Positions 50,967 to 59,937 of a stretch of DNA of 64,000 bases are shown here, piece after piece. Source of the stretch: Bradyrhizobium sp. 190 (GTDB lineage Bacteria > Pseudomonadota > Alphaproteobacteria > Rhizobiales > Xanthobacteraceae); assembly GCF_023073415.1 (NCBI RefSeq), contig NZ_JADPJL010000065.1, positions 372,001 to 436,000 of the forward strand, read 5' to 3'. The position numbers were made by a program, and so were the translations under genes. The first letter of the stretch is position 1; the number at the start of each line of letters is the position of its first letter. The notes beneath the pieces are model-generated. The model had not been told where the DNA came from and searched no databases. It saw only the letters and a list, made by a program, of their open reading frames with translations.

Positions 50967-51167
50967 TTAACTCGTCTTTGGCTTCTCGAGTTTCGCCGCG
51001 GTCTCCTTGATCGTCTTGGCGATCAACAAAGCCTGCTCCTTGTTGAACGCAAAATCCTGCACGCCCCGCTGCGTGGTCAGCGACAGTACCATGATGTCGG
51101 GCTGGTGCTCGGGCCAGCCGGTTGCGAAGGCGGTCACGAAGTCTGCAGAGGTCGATCGAGTGGTCAT
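50967..51167 (-). CDS. Small conserved hypothetical protein
   Basis: 66 aa: 'DIMVLSLTTQRGVQDFAFNK', 'EQALLIAKTIKETAAKLEKP'. Alpha/beta pattern with no signal. ATG at 51167; upstream (minus) GGATATCGTGAGCC has GGA only. Resembles small Bradyrhizobium hypotheticals. No function. Confidence 0.55.
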   Translation of the reverse strand: MTTRSTSADFVTAFATGWPEHQPDIMVLSLTTQRGVQDFAFNKEQALLIAKTIKETAAKLEKPKTS

Positions 51168-51254
51168 TGGCTCACGATATCCTTTTGTCCTTGCCGGCGC
51201 GCTTATTGAAGCAGACAGCGCCTGGCGCTTGTGATCACAGTTACGCCTTGACAG

Positions 51255-51653
51255 TTAAGCCTTGGGCACGAAGGCGGTAACTTCGATTTCGACTTTCGCC
51301 CGCTGGTCGACCAGCCCGTCGATGTAGAGCAGCGTCGATGGCGGGAAATTGCGCCCGAGCGTTTCCTTCCAGGCTGCACCGATGCCGGGACCCGCGGCTT
51401 CGTATTCGCTGCGGCTGGTCAGGTACCAGGTCAGGCGGACGATGTGCTGCGGTCCCGCGCCGGCTTCTCCAAGCAGCTTGACGATGCGCTTCAGCGCCGT
51501 GCCGACCTGGTCGGCCATGTCTGGGGCATAGTCGCCCTTCTCGTCGCCGCCGGTCTGGCCGGCCAGCACGACCCATTTGCCTGAAGCGTCGACCTCGACG
51601 CCGTGCGAGAAGCCGCGGGGTTTCGACCATTCGGCCGGTTGCAAGATACGCAT
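51255..51653 (-). CDS. RidA/YjgF-family protein
   Basis: 132 aa, trimeric RidA-like fold. Features: 'GKWVVLAGQTGGDEKGDYAP', 'QVGTALKRIVKLLGEAGAGP', 'HIVRLTWYLTSRSEYEAAGP', and C-terminal 'KVEIEVTAFVPKA'. True RidA has an Arg105 and a 'IExxA' end; here the matching position reads 'VEIEVTAF', so it belongs to another subgroup (Rid2-7 type), and deaminase activity on enamines is not assured. ATG at 51653, AAGGAGGACTTACGC just upstream is a strong Shine-Dalgarno. Confidence 0.9.
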   Translation of the reverse strand: MRILQPAEWSKPRGFSHGVEVDASGKWVVLAGQTGGDEKGDYAPDMADQVGTALKRIVKLLGEAGAGPQHIVRLTWYLTSRSEYEAAGPGIGAAWKETLGRNFPPSTLLYIDGLVDQRAKVEIEVTAFVPKA

Positions 51654-51685
51654 GCGTAAGTCCTCCTTGAGACCGCCGTCTTATA

Positions 51686-51783
51686 GCGTTTTCAAGCGAA
51701 GTGGGTACCGGTTCGCGTGAAGAAAACGCGTCAAAACAAGAATCTAGAGCTTCGGTTCTGATCAATCAGAACCGAAGCTCTAG
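51686..51783 (+). repeat. Dispersed repeat, copy B, with a 19-bp perfect hairpin
   Basis: GCGTTTTCAAGCGAAGTGGG through GTCAAAACAAGAATCTAGAG, followed by a perfect inverted repeat CTAGAGCTTCGGTTCTGAT (51744-51762)/ATCAGAACCGAAGCTCTAG (51765-51783) with a 2-nt loop. Copies A (49042, reverse) and C (59843, partial) are related. Confidence 0.8.
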
Positions 51784-51910
51784 CACTGAACCGGCCGCCG
51801 CTCCCACAGCGAAATTGCGACGCCGCGCATCGCTGCCCCGCTGCATATGCGCATTGCAAATTGTGGCGCGCTCGCCGATACCGGCCTGCCCTAACCCCTC
51901 AGCTTCCCGA

Positions 51911-52789
51911 ATGGACCGCACACAATCCAAAACCCTGGCTGCGCTGTGGATGGCCGGCTGGCTCTCCCTGATGCTGATCATAACGATCGCCGGACGCGAG
52001 GCGGCGCGCGAGATCAACGTGTTCCAGCTCATGGAGATGCGCTCGGTCCTCGGCTTCCTGATGCTGTACCCGCTGATCCGCGCCAGCGGCGGATTTGGCA
52101 TGATGAAGACGACGCGGCTGCCGCAGCACGTGGCGCGCAACCTCATTCACTACGGCGCACAGCTCGGCTGGTTCTTTGCACTGACGCTGATCCCGATCGG
52201 CCAGGTGGTGGCGATCGAATTCACCATGCCGATCTGGACCGCGATCCTGGCCGCGACGTTTCTCGGCGAGCGGATGACCGTCTGGAAGATTGCGGCGATC
52301 GTGCTCGGCATCGTCGGCGTCGTCGTGATCGTTCGTCCCGCCACCAGCGAAGTCGACCCGGGCCAGCTGATCGCGCTTGCCGCGGCAGTCGGGTTTGGCG
52401 TGTCGGTCGCGATGGTCAAGTCGCTGACCCGGACCGAGCAGACGCTCTCGATCATGTTCTGGATGCTGGTGATACAATCGGCGGCAGGTCTGCTTCCCGC
52501 ACTCTACGTCTGGACGTGGCCGCCGACCTATCTCTGGGGCTGGATCGTGGTGATCGCGTTTTGCGGCACGTTCTCCCACTACTGCATGGCGCGCGCGATG
52601 CTGCATGCGGATGCCACCGTGGTGATCCCGATGGATTTTCTGCGGGTTCCACTGAGCGCCGCCGCCGGCTGGCTGATCTATTCCGAACGGCTGGATCTGC
52701 TCACCGTGCTCGGTGCGGCGCTGATTCTCACCGGCAATCTGTTGAACCTGAAACCGAATCCCTCGACTAAGGCGTCCGCCCCAAGCTGA
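51911..52789 (+). CDS. EamA/DMT family transporter
   Basis: 292 aa from the ATG at 51911; the frame opens at 51701 but that part is repeat-derived. Ten TM helices in two EamA halves ('SLMLIITIAGREAAREINVF', 'LIALAAAVGFGVSVAMVKSL'). The second half keeps 'MDFLRVPLSAAAGWLIYSE', typical of the RhaT/EamA group. Substrate unknown. Unrelated in detail to the EamA gene at 22447. Confidence 0.88.
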   Translation: MDRTQSKTLAALWMAGWLSLMLIITIAGREAAREINVFQLMEMRSVLGFLMLYPLIRASGGFGMMKTTRLPQHVARNLIHYGAQLGWFFALTLIPIGQVVAIEFTMPIWTAILAATFLGERMTVWKIAAIVLGIVGVVVIVRPATSEVDPGQLIALAAAVGFGVSVAMVKSLTRTEQTLSIMFWMLVIQSAAGLLPALYVWTWPPTYLWGWIVVIAFCGTFSHYCMARAMLHADATVVIPMDFLRVPLSAAAGWLIYSERLDLLTVLGAALILTGNLLNLKPNPSTKASAPS

Positions 52790-52964
52790 AATTTATTTGC
52801 CGAGCTGTGATCTAGATCACGCGACAGCGCGTGGCGCAACGGTAACGGATGGCCCCGGATTTGGTTATTCGCCCGCTTTTTTGTGGCGCGAAGCGGGTGA
52901 TTTTCTGTAATCTCCGCCCAGAGTTAAAACCAAAGCCTTTATCGATTCTGCAGGGGGATTTCCT

Positions 52965-54389
52965 ATGCGCTACCCAACCCTCATTTTGTCCGCCATCTGC
53001 TTGGTCTTTACGGCGGGCGCCGCCAGCGCCGAGAAGCGTGTTGCCTTCGTCGTCGGTAACGGCGCCTACAAGAACGTAGCCCCGCTGCCGAACCCGTCGG
53101 TGGATGCGAAGGCGATGGCCGCTACGCTTCGCAATGTCGGATTCGAAGTGGTCGAGGGCTCCAATCTCACGCGCGACAAGATGACCGAGCGGCTGCTCGA
53201 CTTCGGCAAGAAGGCGCAAGGCGCCGACGTCGCGCTGTTCTTCTACGCCGGTCATGGCATTGCCATCTCGGGCACCAACTATCTGTTGCCGATCGACGCC
53301 GACATCAAATCCGAAATGGACGTCAAGCTCGGCGCCGCGATCAACATCGACCTCACGCTCGAGCAGACCATGGGCGACGCCAAGGTCAAGCTGGTGTTCC
53401 TCGATGCCTGCCGCGACAACCCGTTTGCGGCCAAGATCAAGTCGAACTCCGCGACCCGCAGCGTCAACGTGCAAACGGGTCTCGCCGAAATGAAATCCGG
53501 CGAAGGCACGCTGATCGCGTTCGCGACCGGCCCCGGCCAGACCGCGCTCGATGGGCAGGAAGGCAGCAACAGTCCGTTCACGCGCGCCCTGCTTGCCAAC
53601 CTCACCCAGCCTGGCATGGAGATCCAGCAGGCGATGACCAAGGTCCGCGCCCAGGTCAATGAGGAGACCAGCAAGGGACAATTGCCGTGGGGTCACACCA
53701 ACCTGATCGGTTCGGTCTACCTGAACGGCGCGCCCGCGCCCGGAGCAGTCGCGGCCGCCACGCCGGCAGCAGGAGCTTCAAAGGCGTCGGACGTGGAACT
53801 GGAGTTCTGGCGCTCGATCAAGGATTCCAACAAGCCGGAAGAGCTCAATGCCTATCTGACCAACTATCCCAATGGTCAGTTCCGCTCGCTGGCATTGTCG
53901 CGCATTGCATCGCTTGAGGCTGGTCCCAAGCCCGATGCCACCCGCAACCTGAGCTCGGGCATTGATCCCGCGACCTTCAAGGATGAAGCGAACCAGACCA
54001 CCGAGGATCAGATCGGCCTCGACAAGGGCCAGCGCCGCGACGTGCAGCGCCGTCTGACCGGCCTCGGCTTCGACACCAAGGCCACCGGCCAGTTCGATCA
54101 GGCAACCCGCGGCGTGATCACGCGCTGGCAGGCCGCCCGCGGCTATCCCAAGAGCGGCTATCTCAACAAGCTGCAGCACAAGGCGTTGCTGACCGAAATC
54201 GTCGCGGCCGCACCGACCGCGAGTTCCGACGAGGAGCGGCCGAAGCGCCGTGCTCCCAGCAACGCCCAGGCCCAACCCCAGCCGCAGCCGCAGCAAGCCC
54301 CGCCGCAGCGCCAGTATAGCAATCCCCCGCCCGATCCGGCCGGAGCCGGACGCTTCATCGGCGGTGTCGTCGGCGGCATGCTGCGCTAA
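52965..54389 (+). CDS. Secreted caspase-like (peptidase C14) protein with peptidoglycan-binding-like domain
   Basis: 474 aa. Signal peptide to ~22. The caspase-like domain (about 24-255) has catalytic His97 in 'FFYAGHGIAISG' and Cys149 in 'VFLDACRDNP'. A spacer with a short helical segment follows, then a PG_binding_1-like repeat (about 350-405: 'DVQRRLTGLGFDTKATGQFD', 'ATRGVITRWQAARGYP') and a Gln/Pro-rich tail. Such exported metacaspase-like proteins are frequent in Rhizobiales; substrates are unknown. ATG at 52965, GGGGGA about 9 bp upstream. Terminator follows at 54412. Confidence 0.92.
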   Translation: MRYPTLILSAICLVFTAGAASAEKRVAFVVGNGAYKNVAPLPNPSVDAKAMAATLRNVGFEVVEGSNLTRDKMTERLLDFGKKAQGADVALFFYAGHGIAISGTNYLLPIDADIKSEMDVKLGAAINIDLTLEQTMGDAKVKLVFLDACRDNPFAAKIKSNSATRSVNVQTGLAEMKSGEGTLIAFATGPGQTALDGQEGSNSPFTRALLANLTQPGMEIQQAMTKVRAQVNEETSKGQLPWGHTNLIGSVYLNGAPAPGAVAAATPAAGASKASDVELEFWRSIKDSNKPEELNAYLTNYPNGQFRSLALSRIASLEAGPKPDATRNLSSGIDPATFKDEANQTTEDQIGLDKGQRRDVQRRLTGLGFDTKATGQFDQATRGVITRWQAARGYPKSGYLNKLQHKALLTEIVAAAPTASSDEERPKRRAPSNAQAQPQPQPQQAPPQRQYSNPPPDPAGAGRFIGGVVGGMLR

Positions 54390-54411
54390 CGACGAGTAAA
54401 ACGATCTACGC

Positions 54412-54442
54412 AAAAGGCCCGGGTTCATCCCGGGCCTTTTTC
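54412..54442 (+). terminator. Intrinsic terminator of the caspase-like gene
   Basis: AAAAGGCCCGGG/CCCGGGCCTTTTT with loop TTCAT, followed by T residues. Arms are symmetrical, so it may also stop transcripts from the convergent antitoxin gene. Confidence 0.9.
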
Positions 54443-54483
54443 GTTATGCGCTTCGCAATATCAAAATGCGTGCGCGCGGCGAT

Positions 54484-54723
54484 CTATTTGCCCGCGGCCT
54501 TTCGCAATGCCTCGTTGATGCGATCCTGCCAGCCGGGGCCGCCTTCCTGGAAATATTCCAGCACATCCTGATCGATGCGCAGCGAGATCAATTCCCTCAC
54601 GCCGGGAAGCCGGGGCGTCTTCGGCGGCGCTTCCGCCACCTTGGTGGTGGTGCGTTTGAACGCGGCCTCGGCCTCGGTGCGCGCGTCGTTCAGGGTTCTC
54701 GGCCGCCGCGGCTGGTCCGCCAT
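54484..54723 (-). CDS. BrnA-like antitoxin, orphan
   Basis: 79 aa. The C-terminal 'LPGVRELISLRIDQDVLEYF' and 'GGPGWQDRINEALRKA' match the BrnA family (ribbon-helix-helix, PG.RE.(V/I)SLRID..VL.WF...GPG.Q.RIN..LR). No BrnT RNase toxin gene lies upstream, where it would be expected, since cysK is adjacent. It may be an orphan RHH repressor. The start is 2 bp from the cysK stop (54726), so it is cotranscribed with cysK. Confidence 0.82.
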   Translation of the reverse strand: MADQPRRPRTLNDARTEAEAAFKRTTTKVAEAPPKTPRLPGVRELISLRIDQDVLEYFQEGGPGWQDRINEALRKAAGK

Positions 54724-54725
54724 CG

Positions 54726-55703
<978 letters not shown>

Positions 55704-55924
55704 CTCGACACTCCTATAGCGATCATGTGCAGGGAATTAGCGGCTCTCCTACTTAGGAGGCGGTCGCGCCGATGCGCAAGCCGAAATCGCCGGAGCAACG
55801 AGTTCGCTGCATTGCAAAACAAGAACGTCGCTAAATATCGTGAAATCAACGCATTTGTGTTGCGACAACGTCAAAGATTTCTGCTTATACTTTGGTCGTG
55901 AGCTGAACCAGAGGTGAGGTCACG

Positions 55925-56140
55925 ATGCCAGGAATTGCCGAGCTCCTGTCGCCCGTAGCGTACCGGCCCGATCCGCGTGGTTGTGATTTGCCGACGTGCC
56001 CCGTGTGTGCCGACACCATGGTGGCAGCGGAAGCTTCCGCCTACCTCAACGACAACGTGATCAGCTATCTCTGGACCTGCGACACCTGCGGTTACGGCTT
56101 CGTGACCAAGCATTCGGTCAAGAGGTTCGCCTGTAATTGA
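55925..56140 (+). CDS. Small zinc-ribbon protein
   Basis: 71 aa. Two CxxC motifs, 'LPTCPVCADTM' (24-34) and 'WTCDTCGYGFV' (50-60), 24 residues apart, make a zinc-ribbon. No other domain. GAGGTCACG gives a Shine-Dalgarno upstream of the ATG at 55925. It is convergent with tgt (6 bp between stops). Function unknown. Confidence 0.78.
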   Translation: MPGIAELLSPVAYRPDPRGCDLPTCPVCADTMVAAEASAYLNDNVISYLWTCDTCGYGFVTKHSVKRFACN

Positions 56141-56146
56141 CTCAAA

Positions 56147-57280
56147 CTATCGTGGAACAATGTCACCGCGCGCCCAACCGGCGCGCGTTTGCTTTCGGAA
56201 CGTCTCGAACGTACCGCCAGCGATCGCCTCGCGCATGCCCTGCATCAGGTGCTGGTAATAGGCCACGTTGATTTCCGACAGCAGCATCGCGCCGAGCGTC
56301 TCTCCTGAGCGAACCAGGTGGTGCAGATAGGCGCGCGAGATGTTGCGCGTCGCTGGCCATTCGCTTTCCTCATCGAGCGGCCGCGGATCGTCGGCGTGGC
56401 GCGCGTTGCGCAGGTTGATCTGGCCGAAGCGGGTGAACGCCATGCCGTGGCGCCCGTTGCGGGTGGGCATCACGCAGTCGAACATGTCGATGCCGCGCGC
56501 CACCGCCTCCATCAGATCCTCGGGCGTGCCGACGCCCATCAGGTAGCGCGGACGATCCACGGGAAGTGCCGGCGCGGTTTCCTCGATCATCGCAAGCATC
56601 ACCGCTTGCGGCTCGCCGACCGCAAGTCCGCCGATCGCGTAGCCGTGGAAGCCGATCTCCACCAGGCCACGTGCACTCGCGTGCCGCATCTCGGGAATGT
56701 CGCCGCCCTGCACGATGCCGAACAGCATGTAGCCTTCAGGCGTGGTCTCGAACGCCCGCTTGCTGCGCTCCGCCCAGCGCAGCGACAGCCGCATCGCGCG
56801 CTCGATGTCGTCGCGCCCGGCCGGCAGCCGCACGCACTCGTCCATCTGCATGGCAATGTCGGCGCCGAGCAGCCGCTGCACCTCGATCGAACGCTCCGGC
56901 GACAGTTCGACCTTGGCGCCGTCGATATGCGAACGGAAGGTCACGGCCTTCTCGCTCACCTTGCGCAGATCCGACAGCGACATCACCTGGAAACCGCCGG
57001 AGTCCGTCAGCATAGGCCCATTCCAGCCGGTGAAGGCCTGCAGGCCCCCCAGCGCGGCGATCCGCTCGGCGCCCGGCCGCAGCATCAGATGGTAGGTGTT
57101 GCCGAGCACGATGTCGGCGCCGGCATCGCGCACCTCGCGCCAATGCATGCCTTTCATCGCACCCGCGGTGCCGACCGGCATGAAGGCCGGCGTTTGCACC
57201 ACGCCATGCGGCGTGGTCAGGCGCCCGGTGCGGGCATTGCCGTCGGCGGCGAGCAATTCGAAATGATTGGGCAGGCTCAT
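56147..57280 (-). CDS. tgt: Queuine tRNA-ribosyltransferase (Tgt) lacking zinc cysteines
   Basis: 377 aa from the ATG at 57280 ('MSLPNHFELLAADGNARTGR'); the frame continues to 57352. Bacterial Tgt exchanges guanine 34 for preQ1 in GUN-anticodon tRNAs. Conserved: 'MLTDSGGFQVMSL' (catalytic Asp region), 'DIAMQMDECVRLP', 'MGVGTPEDLMEAVARGIDMF', 'DCVMPTRNGRHGMAF'. The zinc motif normally reading C-x-C-x2-C before SRAYLHH is 'EESEWPATRNISRAYLHH', so all three Cys are absent. Rhizobiales Tgt proteins often have partial loss, but full loss raises doubt about zinc and stability. Confidence 0.94.
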   Translation of the reverse strand: MSLPNHFELLAADGNARTGRLTTPHGVVQTPAFMPVGTAGAMKGMHWREVRDAGADIVLGNTYHLMLRPGAERIAALGGLQAFTGWNGPMLTDSGGFQVMSLSDLRKVSEKAVTFRSHIDGAKVELSPERSIEVQRLLGADIAMQMDECVRLPAGRDDIERAMRLSLRWAERSKRAFETTPEGYMLFGIVQGGDIPEMRHASARGLVEIGFHGYAIGGLAVGEPQAVMLAMIEETAPALPVDRPRYLMGVGTPEDLMEAVARGIDMFDCVMPTRNGRHGMAFTRFGQINLRNARHADDPRPLDEESEWPATRNISRAYLHHLVRSGETLGAMLLSEINVAYYQHLMQGMREAIAGGTFETFRKQTRAGWARGDIVPR

Positions 57281-57399
57281 GGCGCTGCTTATTGCGTGCC
57301 GGGAACGGCCAATCAACCGCTCAGTGGATGAAATCTGACGCTTGGTGCCCATCTTGGATTATTGTCTGCTGGCCTTAGTGGGCGGAGGCAAGTTGAAAT

Positions 57400-57807
57400 T
57401 TAGTCCGGACTAGTGAGATAGACCGACACCTCGATCTGGAACCCCCAACGACCAAGCACGAGCGCAAAGGTGCTTGGAATGAAGAGAGAAGTGGTCATGC
57501 GGTCGTCAAGGAAAGACACGGCGATGTCGGCCCATGGCTGGCCCATTTCACCGCGTTCCACCGAGGCGGTAGTAGCGGGACCGAGACGTTCCGCTATGGT
57601 CGCGGCGCTCGCCCACGCGTCGCCGTCTTCAGGCACGTCGATTTGAGCATAGCTCAGCGGACCGTCCTTGGACGGCTCAAATCGATCCACGGGCATTGAG
57701 AGCGTCGCTTCAAATACTTCTCTTGAAAGCGACACAGCAGGAAAGCGAAACACAATCGACATCGGGTGCTGATTGGTCAACTCAAGCTTCCGATCAGTGG
57801 TGGCCAT
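57400..57807 (-). CDS. Conserved hypothetical soluble protein
   Basis: 135 aa. Alternating beta segments ('IVFRFPAVSLSREVFEATLS', 'QPWADIAVSFLDDRMTTSLF', 'ALVLGRWGFQIEVSVYL'), a two-layer alpha/beta look with faint resemblance to DUF4279-like proteins. No catalytic motif. The start overlaps the stop of the upstream membrane protein gene (TGATG), so the two form a translationally coupled operon. Confidence 0.6.
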   Translation of the reverse strand: MATTDRKLELTNQHPMSIVFRFPAVSLSREVFEATLSMPVDRFEPSKDGPLSYAQIDVPEDGDAWASAATIAERLGPATTASVERGEMGQPWADIAVSFLDDRMTTSLFIPSTFALVLGRWGFQIEVSVYLTSPD

Positions 57808-58142
57808 CAGTGATCACCGCCGGAGCTGTGATCGCCGACATGATCACCGCCGCTGTGGACGGCGCTCTCACCATCGCCACCCGATCCAGAGCTAGATTTA
57901 ATAAAACCCCAGCGCTCCGCATCGACCATCATCGACGTGTAAAGCGCCCTGACAGCGGTGTACTCAGGATCAGAGGCCCTTAGTTCATCAAGTCTCTTTC
58001 TCAACTCAGCCAAATCTCGCAATCTAGCCTGCTTGTTGAACAGCCAGTAGATTCCGAAGCCAAGCGGAAGCAGGGCGACAAGGCCGACCACGGTTGCCCA
58101 AAGAGCCGCCGGAGCTGCGATTATTTTCGTGACTGCATCCAT
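57807..58142 (-). CDS. Single-TM protein with Gly/His/Asp-rich tail
   Basis: 111 aa from the ATG at 58142. TM helix near 11-36 ('AALWATVVGLVALLPLGFGI'), then a charged helical region ('ARLRDLAELRKRLDELRASD'), and a C-terminal tail rich in Gly, Ser, His and Asp, ending 'HVGDHSSGGDH'. The tail could bind divalent metal. Operon with the preceding soluble protein by TGATG overlap. No family known. Confidence 0.6.
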   Translation of the reverse strand: MDAVTKIIAAPAALWATVVGLVALLPLGFGIYWLFNKQARLRDLAELRKRLDELRASDPEYTAVRALYTSMMVDAERWGFIKSSSGSGGDGESAVHSGGDHVGDHSSGGDH

Positions 58143-58630
58143 GCCTTGTCCGCCCACGGCCGGCTAATCGGCTTCTGTGCGAGAGATCCATATCATCTGC
58201 AACCTAACGGCGATCTGAACCAAATGACGAAAATTTGTGGACTTCTCGAAGCGTCCGAATTTGCTCTTTGCTAACTTAACGCCGCGATCCGCCATCTCCG
58301 CTGTTGGCCCATCGCGTCAGCTAGTGCGATGCAGCGATATGTCTGAAGTTGGGAATGAAACGGACTCCCAACCAACGATTGCGATCCGACGATCCAAGCT
58401 AAGGTGACGTTCACGTTTGATCGATTTCGCGTGTGGGCGTGGGCACCAAGCGTCAGATTTCATCCACCAGTGCGCGCCCCGGAGCAGCCGTGTCCGCCGG
58501 ACACAATTGAACCGCCGAGAAACCCCACTTGTTAAACAAAACGATACCGTATAGTTTTATGAACGGGGCAGGACGGAATGCTGCGGGCGATGGGGCTGGC
58601 GGCGTGCGTGTGTACGGTGACTGACGGCGA
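58143..58630. other. Intergenic region with an operator
   Basis: 488 bp without a gene. It contains the dyad at 58538-58558 upstream of the patatin gene. Nothing else stands out. Confidence 0.4.
58538..58558. promoter_or_regulatory. Palindromic TetR-type operator, site 1
   Basis: AAAACGATACCGTATAGTTTT: arms AAAAC.ATAC/GTAT.GTTTT around one central base. It lies 73 bp before the patatin gene start and is nearly identical to site 2 at 62006-62026. Confidence 0.8.
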
Positions 58631-59809
58631 ATGCCCTCCCTCTCTTTCATGACTGGATCAATCCTCTCCGACAGCCGGATCAGGAGGACAGGCTCACGCC
58701 TGCTCAGGTCGGCGGTCCTGCTGTGCAGCCTCGCACTGGCGGCCTGTACATCCCTGCCGCGGACGCCTTACAGCGCCGCGGAAGCCAGCGGTTCGCGCGT
58801 GCTCGATATCGACGGCCTGCGGCGCTACACCGACGAACCCGTCACAAAATTCCGTTTCGAGAAAGACGACCGCTCCTCGACCAGGACCTATCTCGCGCTC
58901 TCCGGCGGCGGCGCCGATGGCGCCTATGGCGTGGGCGTGTTGAACGGCTGGACCGCAGCCGGGTCCCGCCCGGCCTTCTCGGTCGTCTCAGGCGTAAGCA
59001 CCGGCGGCCTGATTGCGCCTTTTGCGTTTCTCGGGTCCCAATACGACGACACGCTGAGGGAGGTCTACACCAGCGGCATAGCGGAGAGCCTGCTCAATGA
59101 TCCCAGCATCATCCGCGTGCTCTTCGGATCCGGCCTGTTCGGCAATAAGCGACTGCGCGAGCTGGTGGCCCGCTATGTCGGGCCGGAGATCCTGGCCGCC
59201 GTTGCACGCGAAAATGCCAAGGGCCGAAAACTGCTCGTGGTGACGACCGATCTCGACACCCAACGCACGGTCGTTTGGGACATGGGGAAAATCGCCGCGA
59301 TCGGTTCGCCGGAGGCGCTGCGCCTGTTTCGCGACGTGATGGCCGCCTCCGCCAGCATTCCCCTGGTCTTCCCGCCGATCCTGATCGAAGCCGAGGGCCA
59401 GGGCCGGCGATTTGAGGAGATGCATGTCGACGGCGGCGTGACCGCTCCGGTCCTGACGTTGCCGGATGCCCTGCTGTTCCAGGGACGTCTGCCCGGAAAC
59501 AGCCGGATGAACATCTACATCCTCGTCAACAAGAAGCTCGAACGAACTTTTGAGCTTGTTTCCAACAGCACGATCGATGTCGCCTCACGCAGCCTGTCAT
59601 CGATCACCCAGTCCCAGACGCGCTCGGTCATCTTCTCGACCTACGATTTCGCCAAGCGCAACCGATGGGGCTTCCATCTGTCCTATATCGAGCGCGACTA
59701 TCCCGCGTCTTCATCAGAAGGGTTCGACACCGCCTATATGCGCGCCCTTTATCAGTATGGCTACGAGAAGGCTGCGTCGGGCCGCGCCTGGACCTCGACG
59801 CTTCCGTGA
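58631..59809 (+). CDS. Patatin-like phospholipase lipoprotein
   Basis: 392 aa. Lipobox 'LALAACTS' puts the lipidated Cys at 39. Patatin motifs: anion hole 'SGGGADGAYGVG' (91-102), Ser123 in 'GVSTGGLI', Asp267 in 'VDGGVTAP'. Probable outer- or inner-membrane anchored lipase. An operator at 58538 suggests TetR-controlled expression, shared with the PepSY gene at 62226. ATG at 58631; ACGGCGAATG upstream has no strong Shine-Dalgarno, and a later ATG at 58649 is possible. Confidence 0.9.
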   Translation: MPSLSFMTGSILSDSRIRRTGSRLLRSAVLLCSLALAACTSLPRTPYSAAEASGSRVLDIDGLRRYTDEPVTKFRFEKDDRSSTRTYLALSGGGADGAYGVGVLNGWTAAGSRPAFSVVSGVSTGGLIAPFAFLGSQYDDTLREVYTSGIAESLLNDPSIIRVLFGSGLFGNKRLRELVARYVGPEILAAVARENAKGRKLLVVTTDLDTQRTVVWDMGKIAAIGSPEALRLFRDVMAASASIPLVFPPILIEAEGQGRRFEEMHVDGGVTAPVLTLPDALLFQGRLPGNSRMNIYILVNKKLERTFELVSNSTIDVASRSLSSITQSQTRSVIFSTYDFAKRNRWGFHLSYIERDYPASSSEGFDTAYMRALYQYGYEKAASGRAWTSTLP

Positions 59810-59842
59810 GCCACGCAGGGAGCGGAACGACGACCTGCCCAT

Positions 59843-59893
59843 CGCGTTTTCGAGTGAAGTGGATACGGTTCGCATAGCAACGGTTCTGACATG
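59843..59893 (+). repeat. Dispersed repeat, copy C (partial)
   Basis: GCGTTTTCGAGTGAAGTGGA, then TACGGTTCGCATAG, resembles the left part of copy B at 51686. It ends near CGGTTCTGACATGG. Confidence 0.6.
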
Positions 59894-59937
59894 GTAGATT
59901 TCATGCTGCTTATGCCAGCAAGGCGTAGGAGTTCATC

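Noticed and set aside
56318..57331. 337-codon plus-strand ORF
   Set aside because: Antisense shadow of tgt.
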